Source: Variovorax ginsengisoli | GTDB taxonomy: Bacteria > Pseudomonadota > Gammaproteobacteria > Burkholderiales > Burkholderiaceae_C | Direction: 5' to 3' | Assembly: GCF_030811835.1 (NCBI RefSeq) | Contig: NZ_JAUSRO010000004.1 | Coordinates: forward strand, 310,001-374,000 | Length of the DNA stretch: 64,000 nt | Shown here: piece by piece, positions 1 to 8,779 of the stretch | Numbering within the stretch: position 1 is the first letter of the stretch | How the letters are laid out: each line of letters opens with the position of its first letter | The notes under the pieces: model-generated | Seen by the model: only the letters and a program-made list of their open reading frames with translations | The model's database searches: none | Told to the model about the DNA's origin: nothing | Translations under genes and position numbers: made by a program

Positions 1-1
1 C

Positions 2-391
2 CAGCGCGACGCGTCCGTGGCGCTGGCCCATGCCTTCATCGACCGTGTGATGGTCTATGTGGGCAACGAGCCCGACCTGCAGACCCTGTCGGCGCTCGGC
101 AGCGCCGGTGCCGTGAGCGGCCTGGCCAACATGGTTCCGCGCCTGGTGCAGCGGTTGGTGACGCCAACGGCCAGCCCGGATGCGGTCCTCGATCAGGACC
201 GCGTGCTGGCACTGCTCAATATCCTGGGCGGCTATGCACTGATCCCGGCGCTCAAGGGCGTGATGGCCGTACTCAGCGGCGACACCGCCTGGCTGCGCGT
301 GCGCCCGCCTCTGGTTGCCATGGATCGACTGGCCTGCGAAGCACTCGCCGCGCAGGTCCGGGCGTTCGGCATCGACTCGCGCGCCGACTGA
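2..391 (+). CDS. Dihydrodipicolinate synthase/N-acetylneuraminate lyase family protein, C-terminal part
   Basis: The reading frame is open to the left window edge, so only the last ~130 residues of a roughly 300-residue protein are present. They resemble the C-terminal half of class I (Schiff-base) lyases of the DapA/NanA superfamily: a GNEPDL-type segment, then GSAGAVSGLANMVP, as in the late barrel strands, followed by a helical tail. The catalytic lysine would lie upstream of the window. Its place just before an aldose dehydrogenase, an epimerase and a lactonase suggests it cleaves a 2-keto-3-deoxy sugar acid to pyruvate and an aldehyde. The substrate is inferred only. Confidence 0.7.
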   Translation, partial: QRDASVALAHAFIDRVMVYVGNEPDLQTLSALGSAGAVSGLANMVPRLVQRLVTPTASPDAVLDQDRVLALLNILGGYALIPALKGVMAVLSGDTAWLRVRPPLVAMDRLACEALAAQVRAFGIDSRAD

Positions 392-410
392 CAGCGCAGG
401 CAGACCGACC

Positions 411-1550
411 ATGCCCAGCGTCATCCGTGGTGCGCTCGAGGCCCAGTCGCCGCAGCGCGACGAGACCGTACCATCGTCATCCTTCGATATGCCGCCCGGC
501 AGCAAGGTTTCCGACGCAGCCGCGATTCGACATTGGGACCGCCTGGGCAACGGTGGCCTGGACTTTTCCCGCCTCGGCCTCGGCACCGCGCCGCTCGGGA
601 ACCTGTACCGGGCCATCGGCGACGTCGAAGCCAGCGCCACCCTGCAGGCCGCCTGGGACCAGGGCATGCGCTACTTCGACACCGCTCCACAGTATGGCCT
701 GGGCACTGCAGAACGCCGTCTGGGCCGCTTCCTGTTCGAACGGCGTACCCAACCCTGTGTGCTGTCGACCAAGGTCGGTCGCCTGCTGCGACGCTGCGCT
801 CCGGCGGAGCGCACCGGTCTGGGCAAGTTCTTCGAGGTTCCTTCGCGTCAGGAAGTTTTCGACTACAGCTACGACGGTGTCATGCGCTCCATGGAGTTCT
901 CGTTGGAACGCATGGGCGTGGATCGCATCGACGTGCTGTACGCCCACGACCTCGATGTCTTCAGTCATGGCAGCGTGGAGCGGCGCGATCATTTCATCGA
1001 CCAGTTCATGGCGGGCGGCTACCGCGCGTGCCTGGCACTGCGTGACCAGGGCGTAATCAAGGCGTTCGGTGCAGGCGTGAACGAAGCCCGCGCCTGCGAG
1101 ATCCTTGCCGAGCGTGGCGACTTCGACCTCTTCCTGCTGGCTGGCCGCTACACGCTGCTCGAGCAAGCGCCGCTCGACACCTTGCTGCCGCTGTGCCTGC
1201 GACGGGGCATCGGTATCGTGCTGGGCGGTGCATTCAACTCGGGCATCCTGGCCACCGGCGCTCGACCCGGCGCCTTCTACAACTACGACCTGGCACCCCA
1301 ATCGGTGCTGGACCGCGTGTCCGCCATGGAAGCCGTGTGCCAGCGCCATGGTGTGCGCCTGATCGAGGCCGCGCTGCAGTTCCCGCTGGCGCATCCGGCG
1401 GTAACCACGTTGATCGTGGGTGCCCAGCGTCCGGACGAGGCGGCGTCGGCCACCGGCTTGGTCGACCAAGCCATCCCTGCCATGTTCTGGCAGGAACTCA
1501 AATCGCTCGGCCTGCTGCGGGCCGATGCACCGGTGCCGGAGGGCCAATGA
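411..1550 (+). CDS. Aldo/keto reductase, probable aldose 1-dehydrogenase (L-fucose/D-threo-aldose type)
   Basis: This is a 379-residue NAD(P)-dependent aldo/keto reductase resembling D-threo-aldose 1-dehydrogenase (L-fucose/L-galactose dehydrogenase). Visible signatures are LGLGTAPLGNLY near the start, the catalytic Asp and Tyr in YFDTAPQYGLGTAERRLG, the Lys in LSTKVG and the His in VLYAHDLD. Late NADP-site elements appear around TTLIVGAQRP. The frame opens at 315, but I chose ATG 411 because the earlier residues are low-complexity read-through and 411 sits 20 bp after the upstream stop. The stop overlaps the next gene by 4 bp, implying co-translation. The expected reaction is oxidation of a free aldose to its lactone. 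Confidence 0.8.
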   Translation: MPSVIRGALEAQSPQRDETVPSSSFDMPPGSKVSDAAAIRHWDRLGNGGLDFSRLGLGTAPLGNLYRAIGDVEASATLQAAWDQGMRYFDTAPQYGLGTAERRLGRFLFERRTQPCVLSTKVGRLLRRCAPAERTGLGKFFEVPSRQEVFDYSYDGVMRSMEFSLERMGVDRIDVLYAHDLDVFSHGSVERRDHFIDQFMAGGYRACLALRDQGVIKAFGAGVNEARACEILAERGDFDLFLLAGRYTLLEQAPLDTLLPLCLRRGIGIVLGGAFNSGILATGARPGAFYNYDLAPQSVLDRVSAMEAVCQRHGVRLIEAALQFPLAHPAVTTLIVGAQRPDEAASATGLVDQAIPAMFWQELKSLGLLRADAPVPEGQ

Positions 1551-2629
1551 CCACGCGTGTTCCCCTGCATGCCGCCCTGTTCGGTGAGCGCGAACGCTTG
1601 GTCGTCAAAGCACCGGGCTTCGTGTGCACGGCCTTTTGCTTCGACTCCGGCGTGCCAGCGCTTCGCATCGGCAATACGCGCGGCGAAGTGGTGATGCTTC
1701 CTTTTCGTGGCCAGCAGATCTGGAGCGCCAAATTCGACGGCCGCGACCTGACGATGCGCTCCATGTTCGACCAGCCCGCGCGTTCCGCCGACTACCTGCG
1801 CACCTACGGCGCATTCTTCCTGCACTGCGGGCTGAGCGGCGTGGCAGCACCTGGCCCTGGCGACACGCATCCCTTGCATGGCGAGTTGCCCAACGCACGC
1901 TTCGACGAGGCGTGGATCGACGTCGACGAGGCGGGTGGCAGGCTGTCTGTCGGCGGCAGCTACCGCCACACCCTGGCTTTTTCGACCGACTACCGCGCCA
2001 CCGCCAACATGCGCATGGCGCCCGACTCGGCCCTGTTGGACGTGTCGCTGGAAGTACGCAACCTCAAGCGCACGCCGATGGAACTGTTCTACATGGGCCA
2101 TGCCAATTTCAGGCCGGTCGACGGGGGAAGGCTGATCTACAGCGCGCCGTACACACCGGAGGCGGTGAGAGTGCGCCGCTCCATTCCCGCGCACATCGTG
2201 CCGCAGCCCGGCTACGCCGAACTGCTCGACGCGCTGGCCACCGACCCGTTGTCGCACCATCTGCTGCGGGCTGACGTGGCCTATGACCCGGAGGTGGTCT
2301 TCGCGCTGGCCATGGCTGCCGACGCGCAGGGTTGGGCGCATGCGCTGCAGGTGCATCCGAACGGCGGTGCTGACTATGCGGCGCATCGGCCTGAACAGGC
2401 GCCATGCGCCGTGCGCTGGCTATGTCGAACGGCCGATCAGGATGCGCTCGGGCTGTGCATGGCCGCCACCTGCGGCGTCGAAGGCCGCAGCGCGGAGCGC
2501 GCCGCTGGCCGCGGCGTCGTACTGGACAGCCAGGAGGATTGGCGCATCGACCTGCGCCTGGGTCTGCTCACTGCGCAGGAAACCGAACGGCAAGAGCAGC
2601 ACATCGAACAAGCCATGGGACGCGCCTGA
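1547..2629 (+). CDS. DUF4432 family aldose 1-epimerase-like protein
   Basis: A 360-residue protein of the DUF4432 group, related to galactose mutarotase beta-sandwich proteins. Family-like stretches include RGEVVMLPFRGQQIWSAKFDGRDL, the PHAxHGELPNAR-like segment (TH-PLHGELPNARFDEAW) and YMGHANFRPVDGGRL, which are the conserved His-containing parts of this fold. It probably interconverts sugar anomers to feed the adjacent dehydrogenase. The ATG at 1547 overlaps the stop of the dehydrogenase (ATGA), and this is the only frame that begins there. The substrate is not readable from sequence. Confidence 0.75.
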   Translation: MTTRVPLHAALFGERERLVVKAPGFVCTAFCFDSGVPALRIGNTRGEVVMLPFRGQQIWSAKFDGRDLTMRSMFDQPARSADYLRTYGAFFLHCGLSGVAAPGPGDTHPLHGELPNARFDEAWIDVDEAGGRLSVGGSYRHTLAFSTDYRATANMRMAPDSALLDVSLEVRNLKRTPMELFYMGHANFRPVDGGRLIYSAPYTPEAVRVRRSIPAHIVPQPGYAELLDALATDPLSHHLLRADVAYDPEVVFALAMAADAQGWAHALQVHPNGGADYAAHRPEQAPCAVRWLCRTADQDALGLCMAATCGVEGRSAERAAGRGVVLDSQEDWRIDLRLGLLTAQETERQEQHIEQAMGRA

Positions 2630-2741
2630 CAAGCGCCCCGATTCCCGGGAATTGTCTCCACTCCATGAAACCTCTCAACCTCCTGGACGCAATCCCTGTC
2701 AATGCCAACGGTGCCCCGATGACAGAGGGAATTTCGGCGCC

Positions 2742-3602
2742 ATGAGAATCGACGCGCACCAGCACTTCTGGCGCCCCGAGCGCGGTGACTACGACTGGCT
2801 GGACCATGCCGACAAAGCGCTGCGCAGGCCATTTCTGCCCGCCGAACTGCAGCCTCTGCTATGCGCCCACGACGTGGACGCCACGGTGCTGGTGCAGGCC
2901 GCACCGTCCACCGACGAAACTCACTACCTACTCGGCATCGCGGACGCTTGTGACTGGGTGGCTGGCGTGGTCGGATGGATCGACTTCGAGGATCCTGCCC
3001 AATCCCGCCAGCTCGAGCGTCTGGCAGCCCATCCGCGCCTGGTGGGCCTGCGGCCGATGGTGCAGGACATGGGCGACGATCGCTGGGTCTTGTCCCCTTC
3101 ACTTGACTGGGCATTCAACGCGATGCGAGAACGAGGCCTGTGTTTCGACGCACTCGGCCTGCCACGCCACGCCCCTCATTTCCTGGCATTGGCCGAGCGG
3201 TACCCCGATCTGAGAATGGTACTGGACCATGGTCTGAAGCCCGACATACGCCATCAGGCGTTCGATACCTGGGCGGACGATATGCAACTGCTGGCCGCCA
3301 ATACCGGCGCCTGTTGCAAACTATCGGGGCTTGTCAGTGAGGCTGGGCGGGCTGTGTCGCTGGATGGACTGCGTCCCTACGTCGAGCATCTGCTGCACTG
3401 CTTCGGCCCAGACCGCCTGATGTGGGGGTCGGACTGGCCCGTGCTGACCGCCACGATGCCTTACGGCGATTGGCTGCACGCCTGCGAATCGCTGCTGTCG
3501 GGCTGCGACGACGCCGCCCGACAGAACATCTTCGGTTTCACTGCAAAGCGGTTCTACACCTTGGCGCAAAGTGGCTTGCCCGTGGCCACTGGTTGCGCGT
3601 GA
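2742..3602 (+). CDS. Amidohydrolase 2 family, probable L-fuconolactonase-type sugar lactonase
   Basis: A 286-residue TIM-barrel hydrolase of the amidohydrolase 2 family (COG3618). It begins with the metal-binding HxH in DAHQHFW and ends with the conserved Asp in RLMWGSDWPV, with VLDHGLKP between. L-fuconolactonases and 4-sulfomuconolactone hydrolases share this layout. The upstream aldose dehydrogenase would produce a lactone, so lactone hydrolysis is the natural role. The frame is open far upstream, but ATG 2742 begins the domain exactly. It lies 112 bp after the epimerase and is probably in the same transcript. Confidence 0.8.
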   Translation: MRIDAHQHFWRPERGDYDWLDHADKALRRPFLPAELQPLLCAHDVDATVLVQAAPSTDETHYLLGIADACDWVAGVVGWIDFEDPAQSRQLERLAAHPRLVGLRPMVQDMGDDRWVLSPSLDWAFNAMRERGLCFDALGLPRHAPHFLALAERYPDLRMVLDHGLKPDIRHQAFDTWADDMQLLAANTGACCKLSGLVSEAGRAVSLDGLRPYVEHLLHCFGPDRLMWGSDWPVLTATMPYGDWLHACESLLSGCDDAARQNIFGFTAKRFYTLAQSGLPVATGCA

Positions 3603-3614
3603 CCGGTGTCGCTT

Positions 3615-3655
3615 GGCAGCAGGTGGGCACTGTCGTGAGCGGGCAACCTGCTGCC
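3615..3655. terminator. Stem-loop between convergent genes
   Basis: A perfect 10-bp inverted repeat (GGCAGCAGGT at 3615-3624, ACCTGCTGCC at 3646-3655) encloses a 21-nt loop in the gap between the convergent lactonase and importer ATPase genes. There is no T-run, so a bidirectional intrinsic terminator is plausible but not certain. Confidence 0.4.
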
Positions 3656-3686
3656 GGCCTCCGAGTGCAGCGGCACGCACGCCCAC

Positions 3687-4784
3687 TCAGTGGGCAGCAA
3701 CTACGGCTGCACCGCTGTCGATGCGCGCCGTGCTGGCGCTGTCGAACACATGGGCCTTGGCAGTGTCGAGCGTCAGATAGACCGTGTCGTCGGGCTTGAC
3801 GTCTGCGCGGCCGTGCATCACGAGCACGATCTTCTCTTCTCCCACGCGCAGCAGCAGTTCGGTTTCAGCGCCCGTCGGCTCGACCACCACGACCTGGGCC
3901 GCGATCCCGGCGCCCGAAGCCGAGAGCTCCAGATCGGTCGGACGCACGCCGTAGTGCACGGCCTGGCCATCGGTCACGCGGGCGTCGGCCGCCAGTGGCC
4001 AGTGCGCACCTTGCGCCTCGACCACAGGCCGACCCTCGACGAACCGGACCTTTCCAGCCAGCACGTTCATGGAGGGCGAGCCGATGAACTGCGCCACGAA
4101 CAGGTTGCGCGGGCGGTCGAACAGTTCGAGCGGCGTGCCGATCTGCTCGATGATGCCGTCATGCATGACCACGATGCGATCGGCCATGGTCATGGCCTCG
4201 ATCTGGTCGTGCGTCACATAGACGGTGGTCGTCTTCAGGCGCTGGTGCAGCGCCTTGATTTCGGCGCGCATGGCCACCCGCAGCTTGGCATCGAGGTTCG
4301 ACAGTGGCTCGTCGAACAGGAACACCTTGGGGTCGCGCACGATCGCGCGCCCCATGGCCACGCGCTGGCGCTGGCCACCCGAGAGCTCGCGCGGATAGCG
4401 GTGCAGCAGCGCGCCGAGATCCAGGATCTTCGCCGCGCGTGCCACCCGTGCTTCGGTGTCGGCTTTGTCGGCATGGCGCAGCCGCATGCTGAAGCCCATG
4501 TTCTCGCCCACGGTCATGTGCGGGTACAGCGCATAGCTCTGGAACACCATCGCGATATCGCGGTCCTTCGATTCGAGGTCGTTGACCACGCGGTCGTCGA
4601 TCAGGATCTCGCCACCGCTGATGGCCTCCAGCCCGGCCAGCATGCGCAGCAGCGTCGACTTGCCGCAGCCCGACGGGCCGACCAGCACGACGAATTCGCC
4701 GTCGGCGATGTCGAAACTCAGGCCCCGGAGAATGTCCACCTTACCGAAGGACTTGCGGATGTTCTTGAATGAGACGGTTGCCAT
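3687..4784 (-). CDS. Sugar ABC transporter ATP-binding protein, MalK/UgpC type
   Basis: A 365-residue ATPase of the carbohydrate importer subfamily CUT1. It has Walker A GPSGCGKST (residues 36-44), Q-loop FQSYALYPHMTV (from 81), signature LSGGQRQRVAMGRA (from 134), Walker B VFLFDEPLSNLDAKLR (from 154), the switch His in VTHDQIEAMT and a C-terminal TOBE-type regulatory region. It would energise the two permeases encoded just upstream on the same strand. It is the last gene of the SBP-permease-permease-ATPase operon, 20 bp after the preceding permease stop. Confidence 0.93.
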   Translation of the reverse strand: MATVSFKNIRKSFGKVDILRGLSFDIADGEFVVLVGPSGCGKSTLLRMLAGLEAISGGEILIDDRVVNDLESKDRDIAMVFQSYALYPHMTVGENMGFSMRLRHADKADTEARVARAAKILDLGALLHRYPRELSGGQRQRVAMGRAIVRDPKVFLFDEPLSNLDAKLRVAMRAEIKALHQRLKTTTVYVTHDQIEAMTMADRIVVMHDGIIEQIGTPLELFDRPRNLFVAQFIGSPSMNVLAGKVRFVEGRPVVEAQGAHWPLAADARVTDGQAVHYGVRPTDLELSASGAGIAAQVVVVEPTGAETELLLRVGEEKIVLVMHGRADVKPDDTVYLTLDTAKAHVFDSASTARIDSGAAVVAAH

Positions 4785-4804
4785 GAATTACGTTCCTGCC
4801 CTGC

Positions 4805-5647
4805 TCAGCTCTTGACCGCGCCGGCCGTCAGGCCGCCGACCATGTAGCGTTTGAATGCGTAATAGATCGCTGCCGGCGGCAGCGCGTAGATCAGCCCCGT
4901 GGCCATCAGAAGTTCCCACGGCGAATCGTCGGCCGAGAGGAAATTGCCCAGTGCCACGGCCAGCGTCACGCTCCTGTCGTTGGACAAGAGCAGGAACGCA
5001 TAGAGGTACTCGTTCCAAGCCAGCAGCAGTGAATAGGTACCGACCGCCACCAAAGACGGCACCATGAGCGGGAGGTAGACCAGCCGGAACAGCTGAAGTG
5101 GCGACGCACCGTCCATGCGCGCGGCCTCGTCGAGCTCGTAGGGCAACTTGTCGGAAGCCTGCTTGAGCACCCAGATGCAGTACGGCGACGCGATGGTGAC
5201 CATCGCGAGAATCAGCGCCCACTGGCTGTTGAGCAGGCCGTAGTTGCCCATGGTCTTGTACATCGGCACGGCCAGGAAGGCCGCGGGGATGAAGTACGTG
5301 AACAGCGCCAGGTTCATCACCGTGCGCCCGCCACGCACACGCAACCGGCTGATGGCAAAAGCCGCCGTCGTTGCCACGAACAGGGTGAGCGCGCCGACCG
5401 TCACCGCAATGAACAGCGAATTGCCCAGCTGCGTCCAGAAGTGGTTGAGGTAGAAATGCTTTTGCTGGAAGACGATCGAGAAGTTGTTCAGCGTCGGATG
5501 CGTGGGCCACAGGTTGCCCGAAGTCGCCGAGTCCTTCGGCGAGATCGCGAACAGCACCATGTGGTAGATCGGGATCAGGGTCCAGAGCAGGACCGGGATG
5601 CCGATGAGCAGCAGCTTGGCTTCGGTGGCCACCGCCTTGAGCTTCAT
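4805..5647 (-). CDS. Carbohydrate ABC transporter permease, MalG type
   Basis: A 280-residue inner-membrane permease with about six hydrophobic helices. The EAA-type coupling loop is DEAARMDGASPLQLFRLVYLPLMVP, and the protein ends in FKRYMVGGLTAGAVKS, typical of CUT1 MalG-like subunits. It pairs with the MalF-type permease whose stop overlaps its ATG by 4 bp (5644-5647). The N-terminal YHMVLFAISPKD periplasmic segment also fits the family. Confidence 0.92.
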   Translation of the reverse strand: MKLKAVATEAKLLLIGIPVLLWTLIPIYHMVLFAISPKDSATSGNLWPTHPTLNNFSIVFQQKHFYLNHFWTQLGNSLFIAVTVGALTLFVATTAAFAISRLRVRGGRTVMNLALFTYFIPAAFLAVPMYKTMGNYGLLNSQWALILAMVTIASPYCIWVLKQASDKLPYELDEAARMDGASPLQLFRLVYLPLMVPSLVAVGTYSLLLAWNEYLYAFLLLSNDRSVTLAVALGNFLSADDSPWELLMATGLIYALPPAAIYYAFKRYMVGGLTAGAVKS

Positions 5648-6519
5648 TTGGACAGCCTCTTCATCATGAAATAGACGAGCGGCAGCACCAGCGGCATGGC
5701 CACGACGATGGAGGCCATCGACAGGTCGACCTGGTCAAGGCGCAGGTAGCGGATGCCCAGCGTGGCGAGCACATGTGTCAGGTCGGCAGGGCCGCCGCCG
5801 GTCAGGAGATAGACGCTGTTGAAGTCACCCAAGGTCCAGATCATCGAGAGGATCGTGGAGGTGAGGAACAGCGTGCGCAGCGACGGCCAGCTGATGAACC
5901 GGAACTTCTGCCAGGAGCTTGCGCCGTCCACCGACGCTGCTTCGTACTGGTCGCTCGGAATCGCCAGCCTTCCGGCCAGCAGGATCAGCGTCCAGAACGG
6001 CAGCGACTTCCAGATGTGCACCAGCATCGCGAAGCCCAGCGCCAGCGTCGGGTCATTGAGCCAGTTGGGCCCGTCGGCGCCCGTCAGGCGAAAGATGGTC
6101 GTGTTGATCACGCCCCACTCGGGGTTGAGCATGAAGCGGATCGACAGGATGGTTGGAATCGACGGCATCGCCCACGGCAGGATGAAGATCGCCGAGACGA
6201 TCTTGATCCACCAGCGCGACTGCACGAAGAAGCCCGACAGCACGAGCGCCACGACCATCTTCACGTTGATCGCCACCACGAGGAAGACCACCGTGTTGAT
6301 GACCGAGCGAAAGAAGATCGGGTCTTCGACCAGCTTGACGTAGCTCTGCGGATGGCGCGCCAGCCACAGCCCGTAGCCCACCGGATAGAGCACGAACACC
6401 AGGAAGATCAGAAGATAGGGCAACACCATCAGAGTGCCCCAAAGCTCCCAGCGCGTGAACACCGGCGACGGCTTCGCGCGCGCCTGTCCGGCGTCGATGG
6501 AGGTGGCAACAGCGCTCAT
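5644..6519 (-). CDS. Carbohydrate ABC transporter permease, MalF type
   Basis: A 291-residue integral membrane permease with an N-terminal cytosolic segment, a first helix around YLLIFLVFVLYPVGYGLWLA and the coupling loop YEAASVDGASSWQKFRFISWPSLR. It forms the heteromeric channel with the MalG-type partner encoded next. It lies 16 bp downstream of the receptor gene and overlaps the next permease by 4 bp, so the four importer genes form one leftward operon. Confidence 0.92.
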   Translation of the reverse strand: MSAVATSIDAGQARAKPSPVFTRWELWGTLMVLPYLLIFLVFVLYPVGYGLWLARHPQSYVKLVEDPIFFRSVINTVVFLVVAINVKMVVALVLSGFFVQSRWWIKIVSAIFILPWAMPSIPTILSIRFMLNPEWGVINTTIFRLTGADGPNWLNDPTLALGFAMLVHIWKSLPFWTLILLAGRLAIPSDQYEAASVDGASSWQKFRFISWPSLRTLFLTSTILSMIWTLGDFNSVYLLTGGGPADLTHVLATLGIRYLRLDQVDLSMASIVVAMPLVLPLVYFMMKRLSK

Positions 6520-6535
6520 CGCAGAGTTCCCGGCC

Positions 6536-7912
6536 TCAGCGGGCCACGGTCTTGATGCGCTCGATCATCTCGTCGACCGCCTTGTCCACCGGCACCTTGT
6601 CGGTCACGATGCGGCTCATCGCCTTGGCCCAGACGTTCTCGTTGTTGATCACGGTGAACTTGTAGTTCTTCGTGAATTCGAAGGTCACCGTACCGGCCGC
6701 GTACTGGTTGAAAACCGAGCGGCGGTGCGGATCGGCCTGCCAGAAGTCACGCGCCTGTGCAGCCTTGGTCACCGGGAACCAGCGGCCCAGCGAGCCCTCC
6801 ACATACGGCGTGAGGTTTTCCTCCTGCAGCAGGAAGGCCACGAACTCCTTGGCACGCTGCTTGTTCTTCGCGTCTTTGAACACCACACCGGTCTTCACCG
6901 CAGTGCGGTAGACCATCTTGCTGCCATCGGGCTTGTTCGGGAAGCCAGCCGTGCGGATTCGCTCGCCGTAGTTCTTCTTCGCTTCTTCGCGCTGCTCGGG
7001 GGTCAGCGACGCATTGTTGGAATCGTCGAGCCACTTGGCCGCGATCGAGATCGTCGCGTTGTGGGTCATCACAGTCGTCTTGTTGTGGAAGGCGACGTTG
7101 TTGTCCGGGTCCTTCCAACTGGTCGACGACGGTGGCGTGCAACCCTTCTGGTACGGCGCCACATAGTCGGTCATGGCGCCGATCAGGCCCTCACGCACCT
7201 TCGGGTCGTCCACCAGCAACTTGCCGCTGTCATTGACCAGCTGCACGTTGTAGGCATCCATGAAGGTCAGGAAGGAATAGAAGGCGTCACTGGAGTCGAC
7301 GCCCATCGGCTGGCCGATGCCGAAGGTGCGCTTGCCGGTCTTCTGGCGGCTCGCTGGCTGCACTTTCTCGCACCAGAAGGACCAGTAGCCCTTCCAGTCG
7401 GTGGGAATGTCGGACTCCTTGAAACCCGCGTCGGTGAGCATGTCGAGCCAGTACTCGATGTGCATCGTCTGCTGCTTGATCGGGAACGCGTAGTAGGCAC
7501 GCGTCTTGTCCTTGTCGTTGTAGAGGAAGGTGGTCTCCAGCGTGTTGGGCGCAAAGCGCGCACGCATCGGAGAGAGCACGCTGCTGATGTCTTCGAGCTT
7601 GCCGTCGAAGGCCCATTTGCCCGTGACCTGGAAGTCGTAGACGTCGGAGTAAGCGACATCGGGCGGGCTGCCGGAATCGAGCGCCGACACGGTCTTCGGA
7701 ATCATGTCCTGCACCGGATACTGCGACAGCTCGACCTTCACGCCCTTGTGCTTGTCCTCGAATTTCTTGATGGCGGCGAACAGTGCATCGTCCTCTGCCT
7801 TGTAGAAGCCCTTGACCCACCAGACGGTGAGCTTTTCCTGGGCCAGGACCTGGCCGGAGGCAATCAGCCCCAGCGCAAGCAGCGTGGGTGTGATCAGCGA
7901 TCTGAGTTTCAT
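6536..7912 (-). CDS. Sugar ABC transporter periplasmic substrate-binding protein (extracellular solute-binding family 1)
   Basis: A 458-residue exported receptor. The signal peptide is MKLRSLITPTLLALGLIASG with a VLAQ-type cleavage region, followed by a mature start EKLTVWWVKGFY typical of CUT1 binding proteins. It is the first gene of the importer operon. AGGAGA-like bases (complement of tctcctt, 7920-7926) lie at Shine-Dalgarno distance from ATG 7912. Aromatic residues such as WCEK and SFWCE could form a sugar-stacking cleft, but no specificity can be read. Location opposite the fucose-like enzymes and beside the aldonate cluster suggests it imports an aldose or oligosaccharide. Confidence 0.9.
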   Translation of the reverse strand: MKLRSLITPTLLALGLIASGQVLAQEKLTVWWVKGFYKAEDDALFAAIKKFEDKHKGVKVELSQYPVQDMIPKTVSALDSGSPPDVAYSDVYDFQVTGKWAFDGKLEDISSVLSPMRARFAPNTLETTFLYNDKDKTRAYYAFPIKQQTMHIEYWLDMLTDAGFKESDIPTDWKGYWSFWCEKVQPASRQKTGKRTFGIGQPMGVDSSDAFYSFLTFMDAYNVQLVNDSGKLLVDDPKVREGLIGAMTDYVAPYQKGCTPPSSTSWKDPDNNVAFHNKTTVMTHNATISIAAKWLDDSNNASLTPEQREEAKKNYGERIRTAGFPNKPDGSKMVYRTAVKTGVVFKDAKNKQRAKEFVAFLLQEENLTPYVEGSLGRWFPVTKAAQARDFWQADPHRRSVFNQYAAGTVTFEFTKNYKFTVINNENVWAKAMSRIVTDKVPVDKAVDEMIERIKTVAR

Positions 7913-7993
7913 GGTTGCTGTCTCCTTTGTAGTAATCGTCGTCGTTGTCTTGCGCGCGAGCCGTTAGCGTAGGGAGAAAGCAGCCGCGCCATA

Positions 7994-8009
7994 AAGCGTG
8001 TAAACGCTT
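7994..8009. promoter_or_regulatory. Inverted repeat AAGCGT-N4-ACGCTT upstream of sugar importer operon
   Basis: Six-base arms separated by GTAA lie in the 109-bp gap between the GntR gene end and the receptor gene start, about 80 bp upstream of the receptor ATG. It could be a repressor site for the importer or a weak hairpin ending the GntR transcript. There is no T-run, which favours an operator. Confidence 0.3.
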
Positions 8010-8021
8010 AGTCGTTTCGTT

Positions 8022-8771
8022 TCAGGCCGCTTTCAATTGCAGTGGTGGCCTGCTCAGGCGTGGCAGGCGCCGACGTGAACCCAGCACTTCCTCGATGTCC
8101 TTGCGCGCGCCGTCGATGAGGCGGATCACCGCGCGCTCGGCGCCTTCGGGGTCGTGTGCGATGACCGCATCGAGCACCGCGCGATGCAACGGCAACGACA
8201 GCTTGGGGCCATCCTTGCGCGAGGTCGAAATCTCGAAGCTGGTGCGCAGCAACGCACCGAGTGCCTTGCTCATCTGCGTGAGCATGCGGTTGCCCGCCGC
8301 ACGCAAAAGGCCGTTGTGGAATCGCAGGTCAAAGGTCACATAGTCGCCCCCATGCTCGACCGCCTGCTTCATGCCGGCGTAGGCTGCCTCGATCTCGTCG
8401 ATGTCGGCCTGGGTGGCACGCTCGGCCGCCAGGCGCACGGCCGCGGGCTCGACCACGCGGCGCAGGTCCTGCAGGTCGCGCAGGAACTCCGGCGTGAGCC
8501 CGGCGCGGGCCTGCCAGGTGATGACATCGGGGTCGAACCAGTTCCACTGGTCGGACGGCAGCACCCGCGTGCCCAGCTTCGGGCCGGTGATGATGAGGCC
8601 CTTGGCCGCCAGCGATTTGACGGCCTCGCGCACCACGGTGCGGCTCACACCCAGCTCCTCGCAGAGCATCGGCTCAGGCGGCAGCGAAGCGCCCACGGCA
8701 TAACGGCCGGTGATGACCGCCTCGCCGAGCAGCTCGACGGTGTGGCCATGGAAATTCTTGGCGAGGCCCAT
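8022..8771 (-). CDS. GntR family transcriptional regulator, FadR/FCD type
   Basis: A 249-residue regulator. The winged helix-turn-helix (residues ~10-75) includes LPPEPMLCEELGVSRTVVREAVKSLAAKGL and a GTRVLP wing. The FCD ligand domain follows, with LRRVVEPAAVRLAAERA and metal-ligand-like positions in FDLRFHNGLLRAAGN and LHRAVLDAV. The track frame is longer, but ATG 8771 begins the HTH domain exactly. It lies 8 bp after the 2-hydroxyacid dehydrogenase, in one leftward transcript, opposite the galactonate-like catabolic operon it probably controls with a sugar acid as effector. Confidence 0.88.
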   Translation of the reverse strand: MGLAKNFHGHTVELLGEAVITGRYAVGASLPPEPMLCEELGVSRTVVREAVKSLAAKGLIITGPKLGTRVLPSDQWNWFDPDVITWQARAGLTPEFLRDLQDLRRVVEPAAVRLAAERATQADIDEIEAAYAGMKQAVEHGGDYVTFDLRFHNGLLRAAGNRMLTQMSKALGALLRTSFEISTSRKDGPKLSLPLHRAVLDAVIAHDPEGAERAVIRLIDGARKDIEEVLGSRRRLPRLSRPPLQLKAA

Positions 8772-8779
8772 GGCAGGTG

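Noticed and set aside
7912..8022. Intrinsic terminator for the GntR gene at AAGCGT-N4-ACGCTT
   Set aside because: No T-run on either strand; better explained as an operator candidate.
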